Below are positions 9,471 through 20,768 of a stretch of DNA of 64,000 nt, piece after piece. Both the position numbers and the translations under genes were made by a program. A model generated the notes under the pieces. The model was given only the letters and a program-made list of their open reading frames with translations. It made no database searches and was not told the DNA's origin. The DNA is taken from assembly GCA_963678675.1 (NCBI GenBank), contig OY783194.1, positions 32,776,278 through 32,840,277 of the forward strand, in the 5' to 3' direction. Position 1 is the stretch's first letter, and each line of letters opens with the position of its first letter. The DNA is from Xiphydria camelus. Taxonomy: Eukaryota > Arthropoda > Insecta > Hymenoptera > Xiphydriidae.

Positions 9471-10769
9471 GTATTTAACGACTGAATTCCAGATGCGTAT
9501 CAGCGTGATACCACTTGGACATGAGGATCACCGTTCCATATTTATGACGGATATTTTAACGCAGCATTTACGTCTAGGTGACATTATCGAGCGTTCGCTG
9601 GGTGTGCTGTGCGACATACTCGTTTGCCCACATACTCGACATCATTCGTCGACTTCTGTTACCGTCCGCGTAACGCGGAACGACGCTACAGCGCGGCGGT
9701 GGCGCCTATTCGCGCGTTTACGTGCATACTTACGTACCCGTACAGCCCAGCTCCCCGAGATTCGACTGTATGCACAATTTCCGCCGAGAAGTGACATTCG
9801 AACGACCGTCTTGGGTATTTCTCGGGAAGAGCTTATCGAAAAATAAATAAGCGCAATCGACTCGCACACACGGACGTGCGTGTTCCGTCATCCGCGATCA
9901 AGTGCGCTCGCGCGATACGCACGCACACGCGTACGCGTTCTCGACACACGCGTACCTCTTATCTTATCATCGACGGCAAAGGCGTATATCGGGGCTCCTC
10001 GGCTCGCCATGCGTTTGCACTCATCGTCGCTTGACCGGATGACCGTTTCGACGAAAACTCGCGTGCACGTGCATTTCCCTCAAGGCATCGACTACGGGGA
10101 AGCCCGACGCGCTGGGCGTTTTATTATTCGCCTCGACGACGTGTGCTTTTCCGCCGGCGAAGGGATCGATGAACACGCGTGCGTCGCGAACGCCGGAGAG
10201 CCGTCGTACCGGCGGAGGTCTCTAAAAATCGATCGAAGGATTGGATGGAGCCGCGAGTTACCGACAGGATTCGTTTTATCGACTTGGAATTCGTCTGCAG
10301 AATCCTGCCGCACGTGTGCCGCGTCGGGAGAGCATCTTTATCTGGTCGGGCTCAATCCTGCAGGCTGCGATATTGCGGGGAGGCGGTAACGTCGTGGGTA
10401 GGACGAGTAAATATCGCGGAAATTATTAGCGCTTATTTAGCGCTGGGCAGATGCGCGTTATCTGGCATCCGTTCGAGGACGTTCGCTCGGTGTTTCTCCT
10501 TCGGAGCATCTCGCGGACGGACGATCGGTACCTACGCGTCGTTTTATTTACCGTAGTTCGGCCACCAGCCGCGAGGTCGATTCAAATCGGCCCGACGCGA
10601 AAGATCGCGAGGTCGATGACGCGTTTGTCCGGCGGAGCCTCGTTTCCCATACGGAGAAAAAAATTCTAATCGCGTGTATTTCCGGAATACTTTTCGATAG
10701 CGATGTAAATAGCCTAGAGATGGAATCTAGACGGATCCGCGAAGATACGTAGAATTCGATCTTTAAATG
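9471..10769. other. intergenic segment between two inverted repeat-T copies
   Basis: About 1.3 kb of CpG-rich sequence. A 169-codon frame at 9880-10389 is open but shows no recognisable domain and its composition fits chance. Whether the flanking inverted copies make this one transposon is uncertain. Confidence 0.35.
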
Positions 10770-10910
10770 TGAAAAAAATATTCGTATTTTTAAATTCAAT
10801 TTGTGTGTTATCTGTACACATAATATCATACGAAAAAGAAAATATACGAAGAAAGAATTAGTCGCTGAGTTATAAATGTGTTTCTCTCTGCAACATCGTG
10901 ACGTCGGAAG
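10770..10910 (+). repeat. repeat family T, direct copy
   Basis: AT-rich repeat ending GTTTCTCTCTGCAACATCGTGAC, inverted relative to the copy at 9366-9470 and similar to 47330-47452. Confidence 0.6.
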
Positions 10911-12373
10911 GAACCTCGACTCGCTTGAATTATAGTTGAACTTCCCACGGCATATGCCGCGGGGAATCCCTTGCAGGTGCCTGTTTATTCATACTCGTAA
11001 TCCGTCGAAAGAGTTTGGAGAAGGATCAAAGAGGATTCGAATGTACGTCACGGAAGGGTTTCGGGGAATCATAATCCATGTTTCCGACCGTCCTTTGGTT
11101 TTCTCCTCGGGGCTGGCCGAGGTGCGGCGCGTTTCGTGGCTGATTTCCGGGACGTGACGATTTCTTCACCGGCGGAGACCGCACACGTGCCATCTCGCGA
11201 ACGTGCCGGATATCGTACGGACCGCGGTACGTCGAACCGGGACGCGGCAGGAAGCTTTATGTCGCAAAAGTGACGTTTACATAATGAATCACGTGCACCC
11301 GCTATCCGAGCGAGTTATCGCGAACACCCGCCGTCGGGGTCACAGCGGGAGAAAGACGGGCTGCGATAAGGGAGAAGGAGAAGAGAGAGCGAGAGAGACG
11401 CCCGTACGCGTATCAAACTCGCGCCGTTGCGCCTCTGCAATCCCGGACAACAAAATTCAAAACGTTATCTTTTGAAGTCATCCGCGGGCAGTCTAATGTC
11501 TCACTTTCTGCCGACTTACATTTCATTAAATGAAATCAGATCGAAAAGATAATCGTTGAATTTTTAACTCAAAATTAAAGCTATCAAAAAATTAGATGTC
11601 AGATTACTTACGGACGACTAAGACAGCTTTCTAGCTTGCGTTGTCTGGAATGGTATCGTTGGAGTGCCGGAGAACGCCTCGCTTCAAAATTCATCTCGTT
11701 TAATTATTAAAACTTTCGTGTATATATAAATACGATACAAGTACTTGTGTGATATTCATGCGTACGCGTGTGTGTATGTATGTCCGTCGGATGAAAGGCT
11801 CACTACCGATTATATACATTTTGTTCTTTTTTTCTTCCGCTCCGCGCCGAGGGACCTCTCGCCGCGTTTGGAGCAAGGGAGAAGCGACCTCTCCCCCCCA
11901 ACCGCGCGAAAACCACCCCCGAGGAGCGAGCACCTTACCGAGAAGTCACAAATTTTCCAACCGAACCGCATCCCGCTCCTTCCTTCGTTTCCGTGCTTTT
12001 TTTTTCTCCATCCCTTTTCTTCCCTCGTCGCGAGAAATTGTCGCATCGAGCACGCGCGATATTTTACCTACGAATATACGTATACTCTCTTCGTCCATTG
12101 CGTAAGGCAGAAAGTAACTGTCCGCGTATTTCAATTGAAACGTTTACGCGAGCCTGATGTACGAGTAGTATGCGCCGCGCGAGCGGTCGCTAGAGAGAAA
12201 GAGAGTTCGGTACCGGACTACTCTTCGTGCTTAACGAAAATACGTAAAACTGGATGATTATGGTTCCGATCCTTACTAAATTATGCTATGCGAACGACGG
12301 GGTTCGTGCTCTGCCGGAAGTACGCCAACGAGACTGCGCGTTTTAAGAGTACGTACGCAATTCCTTAAGAATG
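10911..12373. other. intergenic, no gene seen
   Basis: Mixed sequence with a purine-rich patch near 11370-11400 and an AT-rich patch near 11540-11620. Short frames only, none protein-like. Confidence 0.4.
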
Positions 12374-12641
12374 CACCGAGAGAAATAATTGCCGATATAA
12401 AAACAAATATTTTCTTCAATCAAAAACATGACTCCACGATCAAGCCATGTGTTTCATCGCGTAAGAAAATATTTTATTCTTTTCGCGCGGGAAGAATTTC
12501 TCATCCCAACGAAGGTATCCTTGAATCAAGAATATAATATATCTTTCAAACACAGGAATCTTTATGCTTAAACATTTTTTATATCATATGTTCTTGTTTC
12601 AAGAAATATTTTGTCGACACTGGTAATTATTTCTCTCAGTG
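12374..12641. mobile_element. MITE family N (shared CACNGAG terminus)
   Basis: Begins CACCGAGAGAAATAATT and ends with the near reverse complement AATTATTTCTCTCAGTG, followed by TA. The interior is AT-rich with internal inverted pairs. Confidence 0.75.
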
Positions 12642-13557
12642 TAGCCATCCAGGGTGAGTCGTCCAGGCACTCGATCGCCGCTCATCCTCCCCTCGACCTC
12701 CCCGGCAGAGTTTGCCCCGCGTTCTCTCCTTCCGAGCGAACGTACTTTCCGTATATTTATCGTTGCCACACCAACCCCTTTCATCCGAGATGCCGAAGAT
12801 CCGCGCGCTCCCGTTCAATTTTCCTCCAGTCCCGACCGATCCCGAAAATCCTGCCGATAATATGTCAACGACGAAAGTATTACGAATCGCCGGAACGAGA
12901 CAATTGCCGACGGCTCTCGTGGATTCCTCGAAAGTCGTCTTAATGTACGTACACTCTTAGACTCTATACCTTAATCCTATTCCGTAACATTTAGAGACGT
13001 TAGTCAAGCGTGAACCTTTAAATATCGCTAGTCTTGATGCGGGTTACAAATCATTCCGAGTAGAAAGTACGCGCGGTACGCGCCCAGAGAAGCGGGTGAC
13101 GCCCGAAGGACACCGCGGAGGCACGGGGTAGCTCCCGCCAAAGGAGTTCCCCGCGAGCGTCGCTGAATTCCCTAAGCCGGGTGCGAGGGCATCCGGCGAC
13201 CCGGCGGGGCGTCGGCCCACGCCTTCGGCTCTTTACAACCCGATCAGAAGTAGCCACGAGAGAGATGACAGTGGTTAGGAGTGTGTTCGATGTCTTAAAT
13301 AGTTACGAGTGCGATGTCCGTTGATCGATATGATAGTGTGTCCCGTGTATGTCGCCGTTTCGAGAATCTCAAGTGATTTGTGATTTTGCACTCTTTCGGT
13401 GCGTCTTCTCTGTGTCTCTTTTGTCTCATGTGTGTGTATGTGTGTAGGGGGGATGTTGAAATACGCTCCCTCGTCGCGCTTTTAAGTATCAATTTTAGCT
13501 GCATCCGCGTTCTCGCAGACCGATCGTCCATCGCCGAACGATCGGCGTCGTCGGCTC
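12642..13557. other. intergenic between MITE N and the ZP/PAN gene
   Basis: No gene recognised. A GC-rich block at 13075-13250 stands out against AT-richer flanks and has several short complementary runs (GCGGGTGACGCCC, CCGGCGACCCGGCGGGGCG). It could be a fragment of a structured RNA or retroelement. The ZP/PAN 3' UTR should lie in the upper part. Confidence 0.35.
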
Positions 13558-16500
13558 TCACGGCATCATCTTGCGCGGCGTCAGCCACTTCTTCATGTAG
13601 TACGAGAATATGGTGGAGATGTAGACGAGGACGAGCAGGGCGCAGGTCACCGCCAGGGCGAGGACCGAGGTCTTCGTCGGACAGGGTTCCACGATGGTGA
13701 CCGTTTTTTCTGAAAGAGTAGAAGAAAAATCACGTCGATCAATGCAATTTTTTAAATAAATCAATTAAATATCTCTTCCTTACAGTTATGTAGAATAGTA
13801 TGTGATTAAGGAATAAACATAGAAAAAAATTAAAGAAGATATACCTATTTATTATAATTAATATGTGAAAATAGATTGAATTGATGTAGGCACTCGTAAA
13901 TAAATAATTACTTGCGAGTAATTTTTAGTAGATTCAATTAATTCTTTTTCTCTGTACTGCACCGAAAGAACTCTTGGTTGGGCTAACAAAATATTTTGAA
14001 TGAATACGAGTCAACAAAACGTTTTTTTGCAATCGCAAAATTCTTTGGTCGATTTCGCGAAAACTCAGATGGCAGGGCTAAACATTTGGATACTTCAACA
14101 AATAGTTTTTTAGGTCATCAAATCGACTCAACAAAATTCTGTTGTTGGCTACTTTTTTTTTCTCGGTGTACTCTATTCGGGACGTCGATGAAATATCGCA
14201 GTTCTTCTTACCCGACTCGTTAAAATCGATGCTGGCGTCGTTCCTCAAGAACTCGGACTGCTTCTCGTCGCCGAAGTCGAGAACGAGAATCTCCTGGGAG
14301 AGAGTCATATCTTCGCCCTTCTCGGTCGAGTTCGCCACGCTTCTTCGGCGCCTCTTGCCCCACGACTCGACGGACTCGCGTCCCCACTCGCAAACGGCCT
14401 GCGTATCGCGACGAGAAAGGAAACGGGTAGTTATCGTCAATCGTTAATCGCGTAGTTCGAAGTGCGCATAGATCCGATCTCGCTTTACCGGCTCGCAAGG
14501 TCCGAGGCAGTATTTGACGTTGCACTGGAAGATGACCCCGTAGGACTCGGTGAACCTGAAGGCCTCGTACACGGATTGCAGAGCGTTACCGTCCGGCGTG
14601 AAACTCGGGAAGATGGAGGGATCCACCGGACATCTGAAGCACAACGACGTTTCATTAGGAAAATATCAGACGAGACGCCAGTGGCTTCCGAATGAATTAC
14701 CGACCCTTCGTCGTCGATGATTTGGAAGGTGCTCTTCGAGTCCTTCGCCATGGCCACGCAGCTGCGGGCGAAGATTCCGTAAGGAGCTGGGAGAACGACA
14801 TCGATCCGTTCGTTACTTGCCTCGTCGAAAAATAATCGCTAGCAAAGCCGCGGAACGAATCTACTCACTGTCTTCGGGAATTTCAATTCTAAAGGTCAGC
14901 TTGTCGCCGATGCGCACGGTCTCGACCTCCCTGAGCCTGCCGTCGAGGATGCGGATCCTCGGCGGTGGAGCTTCGGGCGCGCTGGTGATGCTGATCATCT
15001 CCGGATCTCGGATCGGCATCATCCCAAAGGTAATGTTCTTCGAGGACATGTCGTAGGTACATTTGACCTTGTAGATCTTGTCGGCTTTTGTCATCACCAC
15101 CGAGTGGTGCTGCAGCACGACCGTGTTCGAGTAGATTCCAGTCTGAAAACCGTCACGCTGCGGGTGAAAAATATATAGAGATAACGAGGTCGCGATACGA
15201 GGGGTTAGAAATAGAGAGTGAGAGAGAGAGCGAGCGCAGGGTTCTCGCGTCTTCCGAGAACGATCGCGAAGATCGGCCAAGATTCGATCGATCGATCTTG
15301 ACGCGATCCTCGGGCGCGGAGAGCCAGCCTTACTCACCACGCTCTGAGTGTTGCAGTCTTGGCCGCTCATGGAAAGGTCGATCCTGAAGAGATCGCTGTT
15401 GAGGACGTCGATGTTGCAGGTCTCCGAGCGACCCAGCGCGTAGATGCGACCGTTGAAGGGCTTGTTGGTGCGGACTTGCACGGCGATTCGCGTGTCTTTG
15501 CAGTCCACGGAAACTGGAATGTTCGGAGACGATTAATCGAGACGTCCGGGGGAGGGATCGACAAGAATATCGACCTGTTGAAATAGTTTTCGTTCGATTA
15601 CCGTCGTAGCAGGTCCCGGTCTTGTCGCAGTTGACGTCGTTGCGAGTGAGATTGTTCACACCGGGATCTTCGGCGGTGTCGAAGACTATCGGAAGCTGTT
15701 CGTTGCCTTCTGTCGGATCGGAGGAGAGATTAATATTCGACGAGTCCTGGTTTCAATGCACTTCTACGATATTTCATGCAGCTCGACTTACTCTCGCAAA
15801 AGTTCTCGTAGTAAGTTCCAACGCGTTCTCCGTTGTCGATGAGCGGTCGCTCGGCGTTCAGATAAGTCGACGGACCGTCGGGCAAGGTCCAGTGGTCGAG
15901 ATGGAAGAGCTGACAGTTGTAGGCCGTTCCCTGAGGCGGGCCCCTGAAGAGGAAGGACCGGCAGAGGAACTCGTTCTCGATCTCGCAGGCGAGCTTGCAC
16001 GCCGACTCGCTCTGGACCTGCAATTCCTTGTCGGTGTAGTAGTGCAGCCCGGCGTACTGAGCGACCTTATCGTCGGAGACTCCTATCCTGGGAATCTGGA
16101 AGACCCTCTGGGACTTGCAAGATTCCTTTCCTGTGGGCGGAAGAGAGGAGGCGAGTTCATGAATAAAGCCGCGTACGCTGAGAGAAAAGCGGGTAGTAAA
16201 ATCAACTGTAATCGCAAGGTTGAATTTTCTTCACTGCTGGTATCATATTTGTGATTAAATAGGTCATGCGATTAAACAATGAATGCGGTCAAAATAATGT
16301 TAGTCGCTTGGTTATTGCAACAATGAATTTGTTTTTCATGATAGGCATGTAGCATGGTTGAATTAACCATAAAAATAGATCAATAATTTTACCGCACGGT
16401 AGTGTCAATTGCATAAAAAAAAAGTTAGGGACATCTATCGACTATGCTGTAAGCCCACTAGGTTGCAGCAATCCTGATCTCTTGTTGCTGTAACCAGAAT

Positions 16501-19500
16501 TTCACTGCTCAGAATAACTATAGAATTATGGTTGGTGCCATAATCGACTACGATTTCTGATTAAATTATAGTTCTTCCAACAGATTTTTTTCTGACTACC
16601 TACACGAATGGGGACGTCCGTTAGCATTTGAAATGACGCTATCCGAAAGCAATATCGTTCAGAGAAAAGTATCAGAAAAGCGTTGCGGCGGCGTACCTTT
16701 CAGACAGAGATTCTCAAAGTAGTCCACACCCTGAGCATCGACGAACTGAACGTATTGCCCGGTCGTTCTTCTGTCCGAGTCGCTAAGGTGACACTGAAGC
16801 GTAACGTAATTGTACTCGAGCGAGCGACAGGTGAAGCGGTGTTCGTTCAGACAAGCCGCCAGACAGGCTTCCTTCGTGGACGTGTAGATCAGAGCGTTGT
16901 CGAGGCCGCGGATCATCTTGTTGGGGACGCGCTCGAAGGACCACGGTCGAAGGCAGACGTTCTCTGCAAACACGAGAGAGAAGGGCGTATTTAGATATCG
17001 CTAGCGGTCCGGAAAGCGTGCATTCGAGCGAGCCGAATGCTTTCTTTAAATAATGATGTGTCCGATGGCAAACAACGTCTCGGTATGCTCGTGTGTACAG
17101 AAGAGCGCGTGTGAATGGCGCCTGCATCCGGTGACCCGACATGCGCGCGTGCGTTGCGAACGCCCGGGCCCCTTTTTCTTCTTCGTCTCGTTATCGGAGA
17201 ATGGGATTCGCGTTAACCCTCGCACTACCCTCATTTTGACTGTACTCTCAAAGACCTTCAGGTTGAATATGACCCAATCGGAAATAAAAAATTAATGTAT
17301 GCACTGATTATTAATAACATTTATTCGGTTCCTTAAATGCATCGTTAAACATTTTGACTTGACGTTGACTGGAAAGCGCTCGGAGACTTGAAAGTGGAGA
17401 TATTACGTACAGGAGCCTTTATTTTGTCAGGACGGTCAGTCAAAAGATAGTTCATGATGTCCGTATATTTTATAAAATAAAATTTATCAGTAAAATATGA
17501 ATTTTAGACTAGTATGGGTCATATACGACCTGAAGGTCTTTAGTCTGTAGTTTCTTGTAGCCGTAAAAATTGATAATTACCCGCTTATTTTTATCGTAGA
17601 AATTTGTTGTTTCAAGAAAAAAAAACAGTGTCTAAAAGTTTTAGAAAACTATCTCTAAATGCACAATCACAATTCATCAATACCGAATGCTGCAGGTACT
17701 TAAAACAAAATTTGCTTCGTTCAACCATCGGTGAGGTCGAATACGGCAAACCTCCCGGTGTGATTGTTTCAAGTAGATATTCACTTGTTCCAACTTCAAA
17801 TTGGTTGCCTCAACTCTACGTATTTTTCCCTACAATCTTTTGGCATTGGAACAACCACACCGTGAGATTCGCCGTATTCAACCTCACCGATGGTTGAATG
17901 AAGTAAATTATTTTTTTTTCGGCGTATGGGTCACTATAGACCCGAGAACCGTACGCGGGTCAAAAAGAAACGGAATGATCGCACAGCCGAACGGTGTACG
18001 TGGCCGGCGCTATCGCATGTGTTTCCAACGAAATAAATAGAATGTCGTAAATCGCCGTCACACGTATACGTCCGCGGTTGGGACGGCGCACAGGCGAACG
18101 TTACCGCTACGAGAGAACGGTTAAGCCACGTAAATAATTATTAACGAGCCACGCGGCGCGAGATGCAAATCAAGCAGCCTCTCTCCATGCAACTATACGC
18201 GGAGACGAAGTCGCGTATGATCGGAAGACGGAGCCTCGCGATCCTCGATCTCGACGACGCATCGCCGGCGAACGAAGGAGCGAGCGACGATCTATATCGA
18301 GCTCCCGGTTGATCGAGGGGTTCGCGCCTCGACGAGGACGTCTTTCTGGCACGAAAAACCGGCGTCTGTCGGCGCCGAACCCTAATTCGCTGACGCATCC
18401 GAAATTTTTGGCACGCTGTGTCCCGCGCGCGCCTCTTTTTTTTCCTTTCAAATTAAACCCGTCGCGGCATCGTACCGTTGCCCGGTCGCTTCGTCATCCG
18501 TGTCGGCAGAATTCTCGAGTGACCGCAAATCGCCGTCTTGCGTCAGTCATGTGCTATTCTTTCTCTCCCTCTCCGTCCTCCTCTTTTCCTGCTCCTGTCT
18601 CTATCGCTCCTCCGCAATCCCGTCGCTAATTGGTGCGACGCCGCGAGGCGTTCGCGTTTCGATTCGGACGCCGCTCTCTCGTTCCCATTTTTTCCCCTTC
18701 GCCTTTTCGTTCTCTTCGTCGACTTATCGGGAAGCGGGTACCCGACCCACCTGTCGAACCTTCCGCGAAGCGACGAGGAGCCGTTGAAAAGATCATCGCC
18801 CTCCCCTTCAGCTCGTCGGGGAAGTCCGAGGCGTCGGCAAAGTTATATTATCGAGACGGCGATTTATGAGGGTAAACGACCGGGGACGATTGGCATTGTG
18901 CGATCCCGGTTATGCGCCACGAGGCTTGTTCGAGCGATATCCGGGGATTCTTTGCCCCCTCGACACCTTCCCGAAGGGGGGGGGGGGTACTGGTGGCGGC
19001 GGTAAATGTTTGCGTAGGACCGTGCTTAATGCTTTCACACAACCAACACCAGCAGATCCTCGTTGTCCGTGTGGACGAGAACGTGGAAGGGGGAGCAATT
19101 TCTCGAGAGCCACCTTCGGGGTTTACCCTTTACATTATACCTGGCCGTAATCTCGGCGAGGACCTTTCTCGCCCTCGCCGCGACTCATCGTCTGGTCGCA
19201 CGTACTCGCTCGAGCTCTGTACGAGCAACACGGCTTCGGGTATCGAGAACGTGGTACCTATTTGCGCCGGTACCATGACCTCTTCGAAGGTGGCCGAGGA
19301 ACTGGTTCGTTCGTAGGCTCCTTCAACGAGGTGCGTCGTGGAATTCGTATTTTCGTATCAGAGAAAGGCTTCGGTAAGCGAAGACTGATTGAATTCTTTG
19401 AGTTATACGAGGTCGAATCGATTGTCGGGGTCTGAAGATCGTTCGAGGACTTCGCGTCCTCTCTCGTCTTGAATTTTATCGAGTTTAGAGTGTCTGAAGT

Positions 19501-20344
19501 TCCGTACGTTCGTTTGAACGAAAAATGTTGACTTTAATTTAAGGGATCATGGCGAATGTCGCTTATTTTTTATGTTATTCTTTAGTTTATTAATTGCTCG
19601 ATCTATAGAGATATTTTTTGCGAACTGGACAATTAGTGGAAATAAAGTAATTAATAAACTCAATAATGTCATGATCATTTAACCCTAGAAGGGTACTGAT
19701 GAGTAAAATATACTCACAAATCCTATGTCAGAGAATGAGTTGGATTTTAACGATACCCTTCTAGGGTTAAAATCGAAATTTTTCGTTCAAATGAACTTCA
19801 GACGCATTCGAGTCTAACGCCTCGTGCAAGAAACGGCATTTTTACTCGAAAAAATGTATTTCGCACTGATGAGGACGAGAAATAAGTGTCAGAATCCCGC
19901 AGTTATCGCTCACCCGATCTCAACTGCAGTTTGGTCATGTAATACATGTTAGCGGCCCTCTGAGGTTGGGCTGCCGGGTTCGAAGCGGCGGTTTCGTTTT
20001 GCAACTGGCAGAGGGTGTCCTGCATCGGTGCCAGAGGGTTGACCACGAAGGAGAACGCCGCCGCTTGGCATTCCGCCTCCTCGCGGCACCAGCCCTGACA
20101 CTCGTACAGCGACAGATTCCGCACGGTGTAGTAGGTCGTGCCGCGGTAGTCGAAGTCCGTGAGCTTCTCGAACGCCGTTCTCGCTGGAAATTTTGACCGT
20201 TGGAAACATTGGGTTTACGTCAAAGGTTTCATCGGAAATCGATCAACGGGATTCCGGTTGCTCACCCAAAGCCGCTTGACTTCCAGCAACGACCGCCAGG
20301 AGGAGGAGTCCCAACGCGACGAAGCCTACCGGTACCGAGTCCAT
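13558..20344 (-). CDS. PAN/apple and ZP domain transmembrane protein, Neyo/Morpheyus/Trynity-like
   Basis: Eleven coding exons, in order of transcription: 20266-20344, 19914-20183, 16697-16963, 15792-16130, 15602-15709, 15338-15513, 14869-15157, 14705-14786, 14489-14633, 14212-14398, 13558-13709. They sum to 2094 bases and stay in frame throughout, giving 697 residues. Residues 1-26 are a signal peptide. Three Cys-rich PAN/apple domains occupy about 27-116, 117-205 and 206-318. The ZP domain runs from about 356 to 590 and ends with clustered cysteines (CNVKYCLGPCEP, then CEW). KRRRR at 600-604 is a furin-type site, and a membrane helix spans about 662-686 with a short basic tail. ZP proteins of this group are secreted apically by epidermal cells, cleaved, and polymerise to shape cuticle; that is family knowledge. 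All junctions are GT-AG. NompA shares the domains but is much longer. I cannot assign the exact paralogue. Confidence 0.9.
13780..13960. mobile_element. MITE family A, copy 2, in intron 10 of the ZP/PAN gene
   Basis: The right half is clear (AATAATTACTTGCGAGTAAT, then TTAATTCTTTTTCTCTGT); the left end is degraded. It lies wholly within intron 10 (13710-14211) and does not touch the splice sites. Confidence 0.6.
16131..16696. other. intron 3 of the ZP/PAN gene
   Basis: 566 bases, AT-rich in the middle. A short imperfect inverted repeat lies near 16500-16575 (ACTATAGAATTATGG against TTAAATTATAGTTCTTCC). No other feature seen. Confidence 0.6.
17246..17545. repeat. inverted-repeat element after a TTAACCC start
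   Basis: AAAGACCTTCAGGT near 17249 is mirrored by ACCTGAAGGTCTTT near 17530. The upstream edge reads TTAACCCTCGCACTACCC at 17213, a pattern resembling piggyBac-type ends, but no matching right end with TTAA was found. Confidence 0.5.
17700..17905. mobile_element. MITE family D, copy 1
   Basis: The left arm (GCTTCGTTCAACCATCGGTG, then GAATACGGC) is mirrored at the right (GCCGTATTC, then CACCGATGGTTGAATGAAG). A second copy lies at 40849-41072. This one sits in intron 2 of the ZP/PAN gene. Confidence 0.8.
19493..19803. mobile_element. foldback MITE carrying an inserted TTAA element
   Basis: Outer arms: TCTGAAGTT followed by GTTTGAACGAAAAAT on the left, ATTTTTCGTTCAAATGAACTT on the right. A second inner pair (TTTAGTTTATTAATT / AATTAATAAACTC) shows more foldback structure. 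The element at 19683-19766 interrupts it. Confidence 0.65.
19683..19766. mobile_element. piggyBac-type mini-MITE, 84 bp
   Basis: Flanked by TTAA at 19679-19682 and 19767-19770. The termini CCCTAGAAGGGTA and TACCCTTCTAGGG are perfect 13-base inverted repeats. The TTAA target and a CCCTAGAA start match the piggyBac pattern. It has no coding capacity. Confidence 0.8.
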
Positions 20345-20587
20345 CTGTAAGGGAGAAAAAAACGGGGTAAGCTTATTTTCGCCGTATAACGACCACGCCG
20401 CACGCGATTTCAAAGAACATTGGTCATCGTTGCCTTGAGCACGAGGAACGGGGTAAAGGGAAGGATAGAAAGGCGAAGAAATTTTGCACGCTGCTTTCTC
20501 CAAAATAAAAGGCCAAATAAATCAAATAGACTCATCTCAGATTAAGCTTGTACTCGATGACTAGCGTGTGACACGAGTTGAGCGTGG
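20345..20587 (-). promoter_or_regulatory. 5' side of the ZP/PAN gene: UTR intron acceptor at the start codon
   Basis: On the minus strand the ATG is directly preceded by a pyrimidine tract and CTTACAG, a strong splice acceptor. The first exon is therefore probably non-coding and lies further upstream; I could not locate it. Confidence 0.5.
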
Positions 20588-20768
20588 TAGAATGGATTAT
20601 ATATAGTTTCTATATTAACTATGTAAGAACTATACATTATATGGATTATACAAACACTAAAAAATCGGTATATAGCCCTTACATGGTTAATACAGAAATC
20701 ATATATAATCCATATGTATGACCAAAATCATATACGGAATATATATAAAATATATAGAACTTTTTTGT
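20588..20768. mobile_element. MITE family G, copy 1 (ATATGGATTATACAAACA)
   Basis: AT-rich element with ATATGGATTATACAAACACT and mirrored ATATAATCCATATG. Similar copies are at 26878-27106 and, partial, at 28008-28140. Confidence 0.65.

Larger units (their letters stand above)
16964..19913. other. intron 2 of the ZP/PAN gene (2.95 kb)
   Basis: By far the largest intron of the gene. It holds several repeats (17213-17545, a family D copy near 17.7 kb, and a composite foldback at 19493-19803), a CpG-rich stretch at 18100-19300 and a short poly-G run near 18977. The CpG-rich part could contain an alternative promoter or enhancer, but no specific motif supports it. Confidence 0.6.

Noticed and set aside
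13075..13250. GC-rich block as a possible structured RNA or rDNA fragment
   Set aside because: Short complementary runs are present, but I could not match it to any RNA or retroelement.
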